Assembly: GCF_036013915.1 (NCBI RefSeq)
Contig: NZ_CP107899.1
Span: 1,674,001 to 1,738,000 of the forward strand
Source: Streptomyces sp. NBC_00464
GTDB lineage: Bacteria > Actinomycetota > Actinomycetes > Streptomycetales > Streptomycetaceae
DNA: 64,000 nucleotides
Reading direction: 5' to 3'
Shown: piece after piece, positions 42,294-50,501 of the stretch
How positions within the stretch are numbered: the stretch's first letter is position 1
Layout: each line of letters begins with the position of its first letter
Program-made: the position numbers and the translations under genes
Notes under the pieces: generated by a model
The model's input: the letters and a program-made list of their open reading frames with translations, nothing else
Databases searched by the model: none
Told to the model about the DNA's origin: nothing

Positions 42294-42321
42294 GTAAGTT
42301 ACTGCACTTTCGACGAAAGTC
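42294..42321. promoter_or_regulatory. Two candidate operators upstream of the binding-protein gene
   Basis: AGTAAGTTACT (42294-42304) is a perfect 11-base palindrome that matches 14732-14742 at 10 of 11 bases. Three bases on, ACTTTCGACGAAAGT (42307-42321) is a perfect inverted repeat with 7-bp arms. Both sit 110-135 bases upstream of the lipoprotein start, in an AT-rich patch suited to a promoter. Confidence 0.6.
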
Positions 42322-42386
42322 CTCTCGCCCCATTCCTCCCGACAACTTGGGATGCTTTGGGGCGATATAAGGGATTTTACGGGTGA

Positions 42387-42426
42387 CGCACTTCCTTCAT
42401 GACACTGTTCCCCTCTGCGAAGTGCG
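42387..42426. promoter_or_regulatory. Long inverted repeat upstream of ROK regulator
   Basis: CGCACTTC (42387-42394) and GAAGTGCG (42419-42426) are perfect 8-bp arms separated by 24 bases, 48 bases before the regulator start. It may be an operator pair or a leader hairpin. Confidence 0.4.
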
Positions 42427-42473
42427 GGCGTATCGTCTTCGCCACATACCCCGTTGCGGAAGTAACTTTGTAC

Positions 42474-43694
42474 ATGACTGGAATAAGTGCGTGGGACCGC
42501 AAGGCCGCGAAAGGGACCCCGTCCCTTGCCGTGCGTGTCCTGGAACTCATCGCATCGGGCGAGGCGACGTCACGTACCGACCTCGCCGAACGCCTCGGGG
42601 CCGCCGCCTCCACCGTCTCCCTCACCGTGGGGCACCTGGTGGAGCGCGGCCTGGTCGCCGAGGAGGGCACCCACTCCTCCACCGGTGGGCGTCCCCGCAA
42701 AGCGCTGAGGATCGGGAGCCGTGACGAGTTCGCCGTCGCCGCCGACCTCGGTGGCCGGCACGCCCGGATCGGCGTGGTGCTTCCGGGCGGCGGCCTGAGC
42801 GACGTCTCGACCGTCCCCTTCCTGATCGCCGACGGGCCCGAGGCGGCCCTGCCCCGGCTGGCCGAAGCCCTGGAGGCGCTGGCGGAACAGCGCGGACCCG
42901 GCCGCCTGCGCGGGGTCGGGCTCTCGCTGCCCGGACCCGTGGACGTCGTCTCGGGGTCGGTCGTGCGGCCGTCGCGGATGCCCGGCTGGAACCGTTTTCC
43001 GGTCGCCGCCTGGCTGGAGGAGCGCTTCGGGGTTCCGGCGGCCGTGGACAACGACGCCAACTGCATGGCGGTCGGCGAACACACCGTCCGGCTCGACGGG
43101 CACGCCCAGACGATCATGGTGAAGATCGGATCCGCGATCGGAGCGGGCGTGATGGCCGAGGGGCGCCTCTACCGCGGCGCGACCGGCGCCGCGGGGGACA
43201 TCACCCATATCCGGATCGACGCCGGTGCCGGTATCCCCTGTTCCTGCGGCAACACCGGCTGTCTGGAAACCGTGGCGTCCGGCGCCGCCCTGGTCCGCAT
43301 CCTGCGCGAGCGCGGGGTGGACGTGAGCAGCACCGAGGACGTGGCCCGGCTGGCCCTCGACGGCGATCCGCTGGCCACCCGCACGGTCCGCAGGGCCGGC
43401 GACTACCTGGGCCAGGTGCTGGCCGCCAACGTCAACTTCTTCAACCCGGACGCCGTCTACCTCGGCGGCATCCTCTCCACCCTGGAACAGTTCGTCGCCG
43501 CTGTGCGCAGCCGGCTCTACGAGAGCTGCCACCCGCTCGTCACCGAGCACCTCACCATCGAGCGGACCAGGCTCGGCGCCGACGCCGGACTGGTCGGCGC
43601 CGGGCAGTTCGCCCTGCAGCGCGCCCTGGCGCGCGCCCTGCACGAGGTGGGCGGAGCCGACCGGTTCGGCACTCTCGCCCCCCGTCACCTCTGA
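42474..43694 (+). CDS. ROK-family transcriptional regulator of Dpp-type locus
   Basis: A 406-residue repressor-type ROK protein. The winged helix (about residues 15-75: GEATSRTDLAERLGAAASTVSLT) precedes a ROK domain with AVDNDANCMAVGEH, MVKIGSAIGAGVM and the full zinc motif CSCGNTGCLE. ATG 42474 was chosen because the conserved part starts there; there is no clear leader sequence. It is divergent from the importer operon and directly upstream of the M81 and CutC genes, so it probably controls both directions. Confidence 0.92.
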   Translation: MTGISAWDRKAAKGTPSLAVRVLELIASGEATSRTDLAERLGAAASTVSLTVGHLVERGLVAEEGTHSSTGGRPRKALRIGSRDEFAVAADLGGRHARIGVVLPGGGLSDVSTVPFLIADGPEAALPRLAEALEALAEQRGPGRLRGVGLSLPGPVDVVSGSVVRPSRMPGWNRFPVAAWLEERFGVPAAVDNDANCMAVGEHTVRLDGHAQTIMVKIGSAIGAGVMAEGRLYRGATGAAGDITHIRIDAGAGIPCSCGNTGCLETVASGAALVRILRERGVDVSSTEDVARLALDGDPLATRTVRRAGDYLGQVLAANVNFFNPDAVYLGGILSTLEQFVAAVRSRLYESCHPLVTEHLTIERTRLGADAGLVGAGQFALQRALARALHEVGGADRFGTLAPRHL

Positions 43695-43716
43695 CGCCCG
43701 ACCCCTACGAGGAGCC

Positions 43717-45240
43717 ATGTCGCAATCCCGCACCGCAGCGTCCCGCCCGGTCATCGTCATCGCAGGGCTCGGCATCGAGTCCTCCACCTTCTCCCCCGCC
43801 CGGACCCCGGCCGCCGCCTTCCACCCCTCGCGGGGCGCCGAGGTGCTGGACCGCTACCCCTTCCTGGCCCCCGGTGAGGAACTGCGCGAGGCGGCCGACT
43901 GGCACGGCGCCCTGGTCGGCAAGTCGCTGCCGGGCGGCACCGTCACCGCCGCCGCCTGGACCGAGCTGACCGACGAGCTGATCGAACGGCTCGCCGCGCT
44001 GCCCCGCCCGGACGGCCTCTGGTACGACATCCACGGCGCGATGACCGTGGAGGGCATCGACGACGCCGAGGTGGTCCTGCTGGAACGCATCCGCGCCACC
44101 GTCGGTCCCGACGTCATCATCTCCACCTCGATGGACCTGCACGGCAACGTCTCCCGCGAACTCGTCCACGGCAGCGACCTGATCACCTGTTACCGGATGG
44201 CCCCGCACGAGGACCACATGGAGACCAAGGAGCGGGCCGTCCGCAACCTGGTGGAGCTGCTGGCCTCCGGGGCGCCCCGTCCGGTCAAGGCCTGGGTGCC
44301 GGTCCCTGTGCTGCTGGCCGGCGAGCAGACCTCCACCCGGATCGAGCCCGCCAGGAGCGTGTACGCGGCGGTGGACGACGTCGAGGCCATGGACGGCGTG
44401 ACCGACGCCGCCATCTGGGTCGGCTACGCCTGGGCCGACGAACCCCGCAACCGCGCCGCGGTGGTGGTCACCGGCACCGACCGGGCTGCCGTGTCCGCCG
44501 GTGCGGAGCGCCTGGCCCAGGGCTTCTGGAAGGCCCGCGACGACTTCGACTTCGTCGCCCCGACCGGCACCTTCGACGGCATCCTGGACGAGGCCCTGGG
44601 CTCCGACCGGCGCCCGTACTTCATCAGCGACACCGGGGACAACCCGACCGCGGGAGGTTCCGGTGACATGACCTGGGGGCTGACCCGGCTGCTGGCCCGC
44701 CCGGAGTTCAAGGAGGCCGACGGCCCGACCGTGATCTACGCCTCGGTGCCGGGACCGGCCGCCGTCGCGACGGCCGTCGCCGCCGGTGTCGGCGCCACCG
44801 TGACGGTCACCGCCGGGGCGGAGGTGGACGACCGGCACGCGGGCCCGGTCACCCTGACCGGCACGGTGCACTCCGTCCGGCACGGCGACCGCGACGCCCG
44901 GACCGAGGTCGTGATCCGGGTGGGCGGTGTGTACGCGATCCTCACGGAGTTCCGCAAGCCCTACCACCACGAACACGACTTCACCGACCTCGGCCTCGAC
45001 CCGCGCGGCGCCGACATCGTGATCGTGAAGATCGGCTACCTGGAGCCCGAACTCTTCGACATGTCGGTCGGCTGGAAGATGGCCCTCACCCCCGGCGGTG
45101 TGGACCAGGACCTGGTGCGCCTGGGCCACCACCGCATCCGCCGCCCGATGTTCCCGTTCGACCGCGAGATGGCCGACCCGGACCTGTCGGCCCGCGTCAT
45201 CCCCGCCTCCGACCAGCCGCTGACCGGGGACGACGAGTGA
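43717..45240 (+). CDS. M81-family metallopeptidase, MlrC-like
   Basis: A 507-residue protein of the MlrC/DUF1485 family. Motifs: GLGIESSTFSPART near the start, WYDIHGAMTVEG, STSMDLHGNVSREL and DTGDNPTAGGSGDMTW with metal-site His/Asp residues; an MlrC C-terminal domain follows. No signal peptide, so cytoplasmic. MlrC of Sphingomonas finishes degradation of linearised microcystin. Here, beside a peptide-type importer, it may hydrolyse an imported peptide or amide, which is inference. Its stop overlaps the CutC start. Confidence 0.92.
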   Translation: MSQSRTAASRPVIVIAGLGIESSTFSPARTPAAAFHPSRGAEVLDRYPFLAPGEELREAADWHGALVGKSLPGGTVTAAAWTELTDELIERLAALPRPDGLWYDIHGAMTVEGIDDAEVVLLERIRATVGPDVIISTSMDLHGNVSRELVHGSDLITCYRMAPHEDHMETKERAVRNLVELLASGAPRPVKAWVPVPVLLAGEQTSTRIEPARSVYAAVDDVEAMDGVTDAAIWVGYAWADEPRNRAAVVVTGTDRAAVSAGAERLAQGFWKARDDFDFVAPTGTFDGILDEALGSDRRPYFISDTGDNPTAGGSGDMTWGLTRLLARPEFKEADGPTVIYASVPGPAAVATAVAAGVGATVTVTAGAEVDDRHAGPVTLTGTVHSVRHGDRDARTEVVIRVGGVYAILTEFRKPYHHEHDFTDLGLDPRGADIVIVKIGYLEPELFDMSVGWKMALTPGGVDQDLVRLGHHRIRRPMFPFDREMADPDLSARVIPASDQPLTGDDE

Positions 45241-45992
45241 GCGCGCGTCCCGCCCTGGAGATCGCCGTCACCTCACCGGCGGGCGCCCGCGCCGCCAGGG
45301 AGAACGGCGCCGACCGGGTCGAGCTCTGCACCGCGCTGGAGCTGGGCGGCCTGACCCCGTCGGCCGCGCTGGTCGAGGCGGTCACAGCGGAAGGGCTGCC
45401 GGTCCAGGTGCTGGTCAGGTGCCGGCCCGGCGACTTCGTCCATGACGCGGAGGAGGTCGCGCTCATGGTCGCCGAGGTGCGGTCCGTCATCGCCTCCGGC
45501 GCAGCCGGAGTGGTCATCGGCGCGCTCACCGCCGACGGCGCCCTGGACACCGCCGCGGTCGCCCGCCTCGCCGACGCGGCCCGTGGAGCGGGCCGCCCGG
45601 TGGATGTCACCCTGCACCGCGCCATCGACCAGTCCGCCGACCCGGTGGCCACCGCCGCGCTTCTGCCCTCCCTCGGCCTGACCCGGGTCCTCACCTCGGG
45701 CGGCGCTCCCGCCGCTGCCGACGGGCTGGCGGCGATCGCCGCGATGGTCACCGCCGCGCCGGGGGTGCAGGTGATGGCCGGCGGCGGCATGCGCCCCGCC
45801 GACATCCCGGCGCTGGCCTCGGCCGGCGTCGCCTCCGTCCACCTCTCCGCCAAGACCCGCGCGCCGCGCCGGCTCGGCGGTACGTGGGTACCGCTCGGCG
45901 CGGGCGGAGCCTCGGCCGAGCAGGACACCCACTTCGTCACCGACCCCGAGGTCGTCGCCCAGGCGCGACGGGCACTGGAGACGGTGGGCTGA
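45237..45992 (+). CDS. cutC: CutC family protein
   Basis: A 251-residue TIM-barrel protein of the CutC family. Motifs: GADRVELCTALELGGLTPS, VQVLVRCRPGDF, VTLHRAID, VLTSGG and MAGGGMRP. GTG 45237 overlaps the M81 stop (GTGA). Described in E. coli as copper homeostasis protein, but its biochemical role is uncertain. Coupling to an M81 peptidase and a ROK-controlled importer points to a metabolic rather than copper role. Confidence 0.93.
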   Translation: MSARPALEIAVTSPAGARAARENGADRVELCTALELGGLTPSAALVEAVTAEGLPVQVLVRCRPGDFVHDAEEVALMVAEVRSVIASGAAGVVIGALTADGALDTAAVARLADAARGAGRPVDVTLHRAIDQSADPVATAALLPSLGLTRVLTSGGAPAAADGLAAIAAMVTAAPGVQVMAGGGMRPADIPALASAGVASVHLSAKTRAPRRLGGTWVPLGAGGASAEQDTHFVTDPEVVAQARRALETVG

Positions 45993-46001
45993 CGCCGCCG
46001 C

Positions 46002-46058
46002 CCCGCGCATGACTGCGCCCCCGCCCGGGACTTGGGCGGGGGCGCAGTCATGCGCGGG
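46002..46058. terminator. Bidirectional terminator with 25-bp perfect stem
   Basis: Arms 46002-46026 and 46034-46058 pair over 25 bp around a seven-base loop, between convergent cutC and the M15-like gene. Confidence 0.9.
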
Positions 46059-46069
46059 TGCGGGAGCGG

Positions 46070-46591
46070 TCAGCAGCCGCCGCAGTTGTAGTACGTCACG
46101 TCCCAGTGGTTGCCCTCGTCCGCGTAGACGTTGCCGGAGCCGGACTGGTACTGGGGTGCGCCGTCACCACGCACGCCGATGTAACTGAACACGCCGTGCA
46201 CGTAGTTGGTGAGACAGGTGGTCTTGGCGAAGTCCAGCTTGTAGCCGTTCCAGTGCGAGTACGTACCACTGGCGTGCCCGGTCTCGGTGCCGCCGGTGAT
46301 GTTGAGCGCGCAGCCCGTGGCGCTCTTGAGGGTCTGGGCCCCCTGGGCGGTCGGCAGGTTGAGCTGGTCGAACGACGTGCAGGTGGAGACGTTGCGGTTG
46401 GAGCAGCCGCCGGAGGACGACCAGGTAACGCCGGACGAGCTGAATCTGGCGGTCGCCTGGCTGTGGGTGAGCTTGGTGACGGCGTAGGCGTCCGTCGTAC
46501 CGGCGACGACGCCGATTCCGGGGGCGAAGAGGACGCCGAGCACGAGGGCGAGGGCGGTCAGGACGGGGCGCAGCGTCATACGGGACACCAT
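46070..46591 (-). CDS. Small secreted M15-like (D,D-peptidase fold) protein
   Basis: A 173-residue exported protein. ATG 46591 follows AGGAGGAG at a seven-base spacing; the signal runs LTALALVLGVLFAPGIGVV. The mature part shows a candidate zinc site in M15 order: SHWNGYKLDF (HxxGxxxD) and EGNHWDVTYY (ExxHWD near the C-terminus). Three to four Cys pairs suggest disulfides (GGCSNRNVSTC, NCGGC end). M15 peptidases cut D-Ala bonds in peptidoglycan. The motif reading is mine; a non-enzymatic role is possible. Confidence 0.75.
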   Translation of the reverse strand: MVSRMTLRPVLTALALVLGVLFAPGIGVVAGTTDAYAVTKLTHSQATARFSSSGVTWSSSGGCSNRNVSTCTSFDQLNLPTAQGAQTLKSATGCALNITGGTETGHASGTYSHWNGYKLDFAKTTCLTNYVHGVFSYIGVRGDGAPQYQSGSGNVYADEGNHWDVTYYNCGGC

Positions 46592-46746
46592 GGGGGGACT
46601 CCTCCTATGCATGACAATGGGGCAGGAAGGATATTGCCCGAGCTCTACGCGCGTCCGCCAGAGGGCCCGCAGTGACGATCACGTGAACACGCACCTCCCC
46701 CGGCCCCCCGTCGCGCCCCGTTCCGTAACAGTCGGCACCGTAGATG

Positions 46747-46775
46747 TTGAACTTTGAACAAGATGGGTCTACAGT
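46747..46775 (+). promoter_or_regulatory. Predicted promoter of yceI-like gene
   Basis: TTGAAC (46747-46752), 17-base spacer, TACAGT (46770-46775). Downstream, GTTG and CAAC arms of GTTGAAGGTTAAACAAC form an imperfect inverted repeat between the start point and the gene, a possible operator. Confidence 0.6.
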
Positions 46776-46839
46776 GAATCTCGTTGAAGGTTAAACAACT
46801 ACTTCGAGCCCCGCTCGATCACGTCCCCGAGGAGGAGCC

Positions 46840-47457
46840 ATGGCTCTGTTCAACCGCAAGAACAACGACGCCCCCGCCGCCACCGCTGTCGCCGTCGACC
46901 CGGCCCTGGCCGCCCTCACCGGCGACTACGCGATCGACCCGGCCCACAGCAGCATCGGCTTCACCGTCCGTCACGCGATGGTCACCAATGTCCGCGGCTC
47001 CTTCGGTGAGCACGAGGGCAGCCTGAAGCTGGACGGCAGCAACCCGGCCGACTCCGCCGCCTCGATCGACGTCAAGATCGCCAGCGTGGACACCGGCATC
47101 GCCGACCGCGACGGCCACCTGGTCAGCGGCGACTTCTTCGACGCCGAGAAGTTCCCCCTCATGACGTTCCGCTCGACGTCCGCCGAGCAGCTCGGCGGCG
47201 ACAAGTACCGCGTCACCGGCGACCTCACCATCAAGGACGTCACCCGCCCGCTCGCCATCGACCTGGAGTTCAACGGCTCCGCGACGGACGTGTACGGCAA
47301 CGAGCGCGTCGGCTTCGAGGGCAGCGCGGACATCCTGCGCTCCGACTGGGGCCTGACGTGGAACGCGGCGCTGGAGACCGGCGGTGTGATGGTCAGCGAC
47401 AAGGTCAAGCTGAACTTCGACATCTCCGCGATCAAGGCCGCCGCACCGCAGGCCTGA
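46840..47457 (+). CDS. YceI family protein
   Basis: A 205-residue lipocalin-like YceI protein. Conserved features: YAIDPAHSSIGFTVRHAMVTNVRGSF, HLVSGDFFDAEKFPLMTFRS and LTIKDVTRPLAIDLEF. GAGGAG is three bases before the ATG at a short spacing. No signal peptide: the N-terminus has instead a 25-residue Ala/Asn-rich segment, so unlike E. coli YceI it is probably cytoplasmic. The family binds polyisoprenoids; its role in streptomycetes is not established. Confidence 0.93.
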   Translation: MALFNRKNNDAPAATAVAVDPALAALTGDYAIDPAHSSIGFTVRHAMVTNVRGSFGEHEGSLKLDGSNPADSAASIDVKIASVDTGIADRDGHLVSGDFFDAEKFPLMTFRSTSAEQLGGDKYRVTGDLTIKDVTRPLAIDLEFNGSATDVYGNERVGFEGSADILRSDWGLTWNAALETGGVMVSDKVKLNFDISAIKAAAPQA

Positions 47458-47560
47458 TCCCCCCGAACCGAGCGCGCCCGCTTTCCGCCCCTTCCGGGGA
47501 GGACGGCGGGCGCTCGGCATGTTCGGCTCGGGCGTTCCACGCGGCGGACCGGGCGGTCAG

Positions 47561-47620
47561 CGCGCACGATCCGCCCGCGCGGTCGGCGCGCACGATCCGC
47601 CCGCGCGGTCGGCGCGCACG
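47561..47620. repeat. Tandem 26-base repeat, two full copies and one partial
   Basis: A unit starting CGCGCACGATCCGCCC and ending CGGTCGG occurs at 47561-47586 and 47587-47612, exactly repeated, with the first eight bases again at 47613-47620. It lies between convergent genes, immediately after the stop at 47622. Confidence 0.85.
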
Positions 47621-47621
47621 G

Positions 47622-48140
47622 TCAGCGCGCCTTGTCGAAGACGTCGACCGCTGCCGAGCGGAAGCGTTTCACCGCTTCATGGAGGGCGCGCTCCCGCTGG
47701 GCAGCGAGGGCGGTGTCCGTCGCCGTGCGGGCGGCGTCGCCCGCGTGGGCGTCCTTCACCATCCGCCGCATGACCTCGGAGAGCTCCCCCGACGCCCGGC
47801 CCACCTGACCGGCCGCCTTCGCCATGACGGGCGGCCCTTCGACGAGGACGACCTCGGCCGCGCGGTGCACCTCCCGCGCCAGAGCGACGAAGCGCCCCAC
47901 CCGCTCCTCGACCTGCTCCAGGTCGGGGGCGCTCGGCCGCAGCGCCTCGAATATCGCGTCCATCGCGATGTCACGGTCGTGCAGGGCGCCGAGGTACGAC
48001 ACATAGGCGTCCCTGCGGTGAGCCCTGCGCCATTGGTCGAACTGGGACCGCGACGCGGCGCGCCCGGTCACGAACGCCGCGCCGAGCGTGGCGAGCGACC
48101 CGACGGCGGCACCGAGCAGCGCGGCAACTTCAGCGTCCAT
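47622..48140 (-). CDS. Hypothetical membrane-anchored helical protein
   Basis: A 172-residue protein of unknown function. A single N-terminal hydrophobic helix (VAALLGAAVGSLATLGAAFV, residues 5-24) is followed by an all-helical, charged cytoplasmic-looking region with coiled-coil character (EERVGRFVALAREVHRAAEVV, RTATDTALAAQRERALHEAV). It resembles small anchored helical proteins common in streptomycetes. It is monocistronic and its 3-prime end adjoins a tandem repeat. Confidence 0.75.
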   Translation of the reverse strand: MDAEVAALLGAAVGSLATLGAAFVTGRAASRSQFDQWRRAHRRDAYVSYLGALHDRDIAMDAIFEALRPSAPDLEQVEERVGRFVALAREVHRAAEVVLVEGPPVMAKAAGQVGRASGELSEVMRRMVKDAHAGDAARTATDTALAAQRERALHEAVKRFRSAAVDVFDKAR

Positions 48141-48305
48141 GCGTGCATCCTGCCCTCACGCGGGCGCCGAATCCGCGGGCAACCCGGAGTGGGGAGTGAA
48201 TTGGGCACTTCCCTGCTCCCCCGAGGGGGCCCCGGACGCATCCGCCGCACCCATTCCACTCCCGACTTCCCCGCCCAGCGGGGTTCGTTGGCTGACGGTG
48301 GAGGG

Positions 48306-48827
48306 TCAGGGGAGGTCGCCGAGGTACACGGGGGTATGCGCGGCTCGGCCGGCGCCGAGGGCGGTGAGGGGGACCTCCAGCCCGAGCGGAAGGAGGACCA
48401 ACTCGCCGAGGGCGGCCAGGGGATGCCAGACAACGGCCGCCTGTGTGCGGTCCGGCGCCGTCGCCGGGAACTCGGCGTCGGAGTCCAGCCGGGCTTCGAA
48501 GTACAGCTGAAGCTGCTGCAACTGCGTGCGGTGATACGGATTTCCGGGGTGCCGCTCCGGCAGGTACTCGCGGACCCAGAGCAGGTCGCCGACACTGACG
48601 CGCAGCCCGGTCTCCTCCCGCACCTCACGGGCGACCGCCTCGGCACTCGTCTCACCGGGCTCGACACGTCCGCCGGGCAGCACGTGGAATTCGCGGCCGT
48701 TGTCGCGGTGCCGGATCAGGAGGACCCGACGCGCCTGATCCACCACGACCGCGCGGGCACTGACCCGTGGTTCGGCGGCTCGTGCGGGGGTCTCGGCGCC
48801 TGGGGGCGCCAGTGCGTCGTCGCTCAT
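48306..48827 (-). CDS. NUDIX hydrolase
   Basis: A 173-residue NUDIX protein. The box begins GGRVEPGE and ends REVREETGL, satisfying GX5EX7REUXEEXGU with all catalytic Glu residues. It hydrolyses a nucleoside diphosphate derivative; substrate unknown. An Ala/Pro-rich 20-residue leader precedes the fold (RVSARAVVVDQARRVLLIRH). No partner genes. Confidence 0.92.
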   Translation of the reverse strand: MSDDALAPPGAETPARAAEPRVSARAVVVDQARRVLLIRHRDNGREFHVLPGGRVEPGETSAEAVAREVREETGLRVSVGDLLWVREYLPERHPGNPYHRTQLQQLQLYFEARLDSDAEFPATAPDRTQAAVVWHPLAALGELVLLPLGLEVPLTALGAGRAAHTPVYLGDLP

Positions 48828-48960
48828 CCGCGCAGCCTACGGGGCACATGCTGACGGGCGTGTCGAGGTCGGAACCGCGTGAGACGCTCGCGGAAAGGTA
48901 CGGGAGGCCGCCCCCCGTGGCGGCCCCCCGTTCCGGCGTTCTCGACGCCCTGTGCTTCGC

Positions 48961-48995
48961 CGTCAGCCGTCAGCCGTCAGCCGTCAGCCGTCAGC
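48961..48995. repeat. Heptanucleotide repeat, five copies
   Basis: CGTCAGC five times in tandem. The DinB-family stop codon (48991-48993) is in the first unit met on the minus strand, so copy-number change would alter the 3-prime untranslated part only. Downstream units read TGA repeatedly. Confidence 0.9.
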
Positions 48996-49548
48996 CCATG
49001 CTCTTCGCGCCGTCGATCGACTCCCGGATGATGTCGGCATGGCCTGCGTGCTGAGCGGTCTCGGTCACGATGTGCATCAGCACCCGGCGCGCCGACCACT
49101 GCGCGGTGGCTTCGAACCACGGGGCCTTGGGCAGCGGCTGGGTGGCGTCCAGGTCGGGGAGGGTGGCAACCAGTTCGTCGGTCCGGCGGGCAACCTCCGC
49201 GTAGTCGGCCAGCACGCCGGCCAGCGTCTCGCCGGGCAGCATCCGCATCTCGTCGGCTCGCCGGGCCCAGTCGGCCTCGGTCATCGCGGTGAAGTCCGGC
49301 ATGGACGACGGGCCGTTCACGATGAAGCCCGCCCAGCTCCGCTCGGCCCCGGTGACGTGCTTGATGAGACCGCCCAGACACAGCTCGCTCACCGTGGTGC
49401 GCAGCCCGGCCTGCTCGTCGGTGAGGTCACGCGTGGTGAAGCGGAGGAAGTGCCGGTGCTTGGCCAGCACCTCCAGCAGATCGGCACGCTCGCCGGTGAG
49501 GGCCGGGGCGTCGGTCACGTCGTGGGTGGTCGTCTCGCTGACGGTCAT
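48991..49548 (-). CDS. DinB-family protein
   Basis: A 185-residue four-helix DinB/mycothiol-dependent-type protein. Features: GERADLLEVLAKHRHFLRFTTRDLTDEQ, LGGLIKHVTGAERSW and VLMHIVTETAQHAGHADIIRE, which supply the three-His metal site. ATG 49548 is the conserved start; the leader is weak. Likely a metal-dependent thiol transferase or detoxification enzyme; substrate unknown. Confidence 0.9.
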   Translation of the reverse strand: MTVSETTTHDVTDAPALTGERADLLEVLAKHRHFLRFTTRDLTDEQAGLRTTVSELCLGGLIKHVTGAERSWAGFIVNGPSSMPDFTAMTEADWARRADEMRMLPGETLAGVLADYAEVARRTDELVATLPDLDATQPLPKAPWFEATAQWSARRVLMHIVTETAQHAGHADIIRESIDGAKSMG

Positions 49549-49721
49549 GATCTCTGCCTTCTGTCGTTCGTTCCTGCTCCGCCGGTCAAGGAACACGCTA
49601 GAAGTCATATAGGTCAGTTCCCGACCTGGATGGCGGAGCAGATTCCCCGATGCCCTGTCTCCGCGTCCTCGTTTCGGCAGAGCGTATGGACGGCCCACCA
49701 CGACCTGCCAGGATGGCCCGC

Positions 49722-50435
49722 ATGGCGAAGAGCATGCCGGTGCGCCGGCTCGATCTTGGGTACTTCATCCGGCCCGCCTCGGAGACGGACAGCCCGCACC
49801 CCCGGGTCGAACCCGTCCTTGCCTACCTGGTGCAACACGACCGGGGGCTGATCCTCTTCGATACCGGCATCGGCGATGCGGACCCCGAGACGGAAGCTCA
49901 CTACCGCCCCCGCCGCCGCGCGTTGCAGGACGCCCTGTCTGCGTCCGGAGTCGCCCTGGCCGACATCTCCATGGTCGTGAACTGCCATCTGCACTTCGAC
50001 CACTGCGGCGGGAACCCGCTCCTGGGCGGCAAGCCCATCCTGGTTCAGGACGTCGAGCTGGCCACCGCTCGTCAGGGCGACTACACCTTCGACGAACTCA
50101 TCGACTTCCCTGGAGCAACCTACGAGGAGGTCGCCGGCGAAACCGAAGTTCGTCCGGGGATCTGGATCATTCCGACGCCTGGGCACACCCAAGGACACCA
50201 GTCGCTGGTCATCCGGCAGGGCGACGGCACCGTAGTGCTCGCCGGCCAGGCACACGACTTCGCTTCCCACTTCGCGTCCGAGCAACTGGCCCGCCACGCG
50301 AAGCTCCACGGCGCGGAGCAGCCGCTGCCCCCCTATCAGCACTGGCTGGACCGGCTCGCCGACTTCGACCCACGACGCGTGCTCTTCGCCCACGACTGCT
50401 CGGTCTGGGAACCGCCGCAATCCGAAGGCCGCTGA
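49722..50435 (+). CDS. Metallo-beta-lactamase fold hydrolase, lactonase-like
   Basis: A 237-residue MBL-fold enzyme. The metal site is NCHLHFDHCGG (HxHxDH), with GHTQGHQSLVI and FAHDCSVW supplying later ligands; ILFDTGIGD opens the fold. This arrangement resembles AttM/AiiA-type N-acyl-homoserine lactonases. ATG 49722 has AGG upstream; ATGs at 49713 and 49734 are in frame too. No signal peptide. True substrate unknown. Confidence 0.85.
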   Translation: MAKSMPVRRLDLGYFIRPASETDSPHPRVEPVLAYLVQHDRGLILFDTGIGDADPETEAHYRPRRRALQDALSASGVALADISMVVNCHLHFDHCGGNPLLGGKPILVQDVELATARQGDYTFDELIDFPGATYEEVAGETEVRPGIWIIPTPGHTQGHQSLVIRQGDGTVVLAGQAHDFASHFASEQLARHAKLHGAEQPLPPYQHWLDRLADFDPRRVLFAHDCSVWEPPQSEGR

Positions 50436-50501
50436 ACCCGGCCGGCCCGCACCACGATCGGCGCGGACCGGCCGCACACCATCCCGGCGCTGCACCCGTC
50501 G

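Noticed and set aside
43705..45132. Minus-strand open frame opposite the M81 gene
   Set aside because: Shadow frame; the plus strand has all family motifs and coupled neighbours.
48961..48995. Short regular repeats as a possible CRISPR array
   Set aside because: Units of seven bases are directly adjacent with no spacers.
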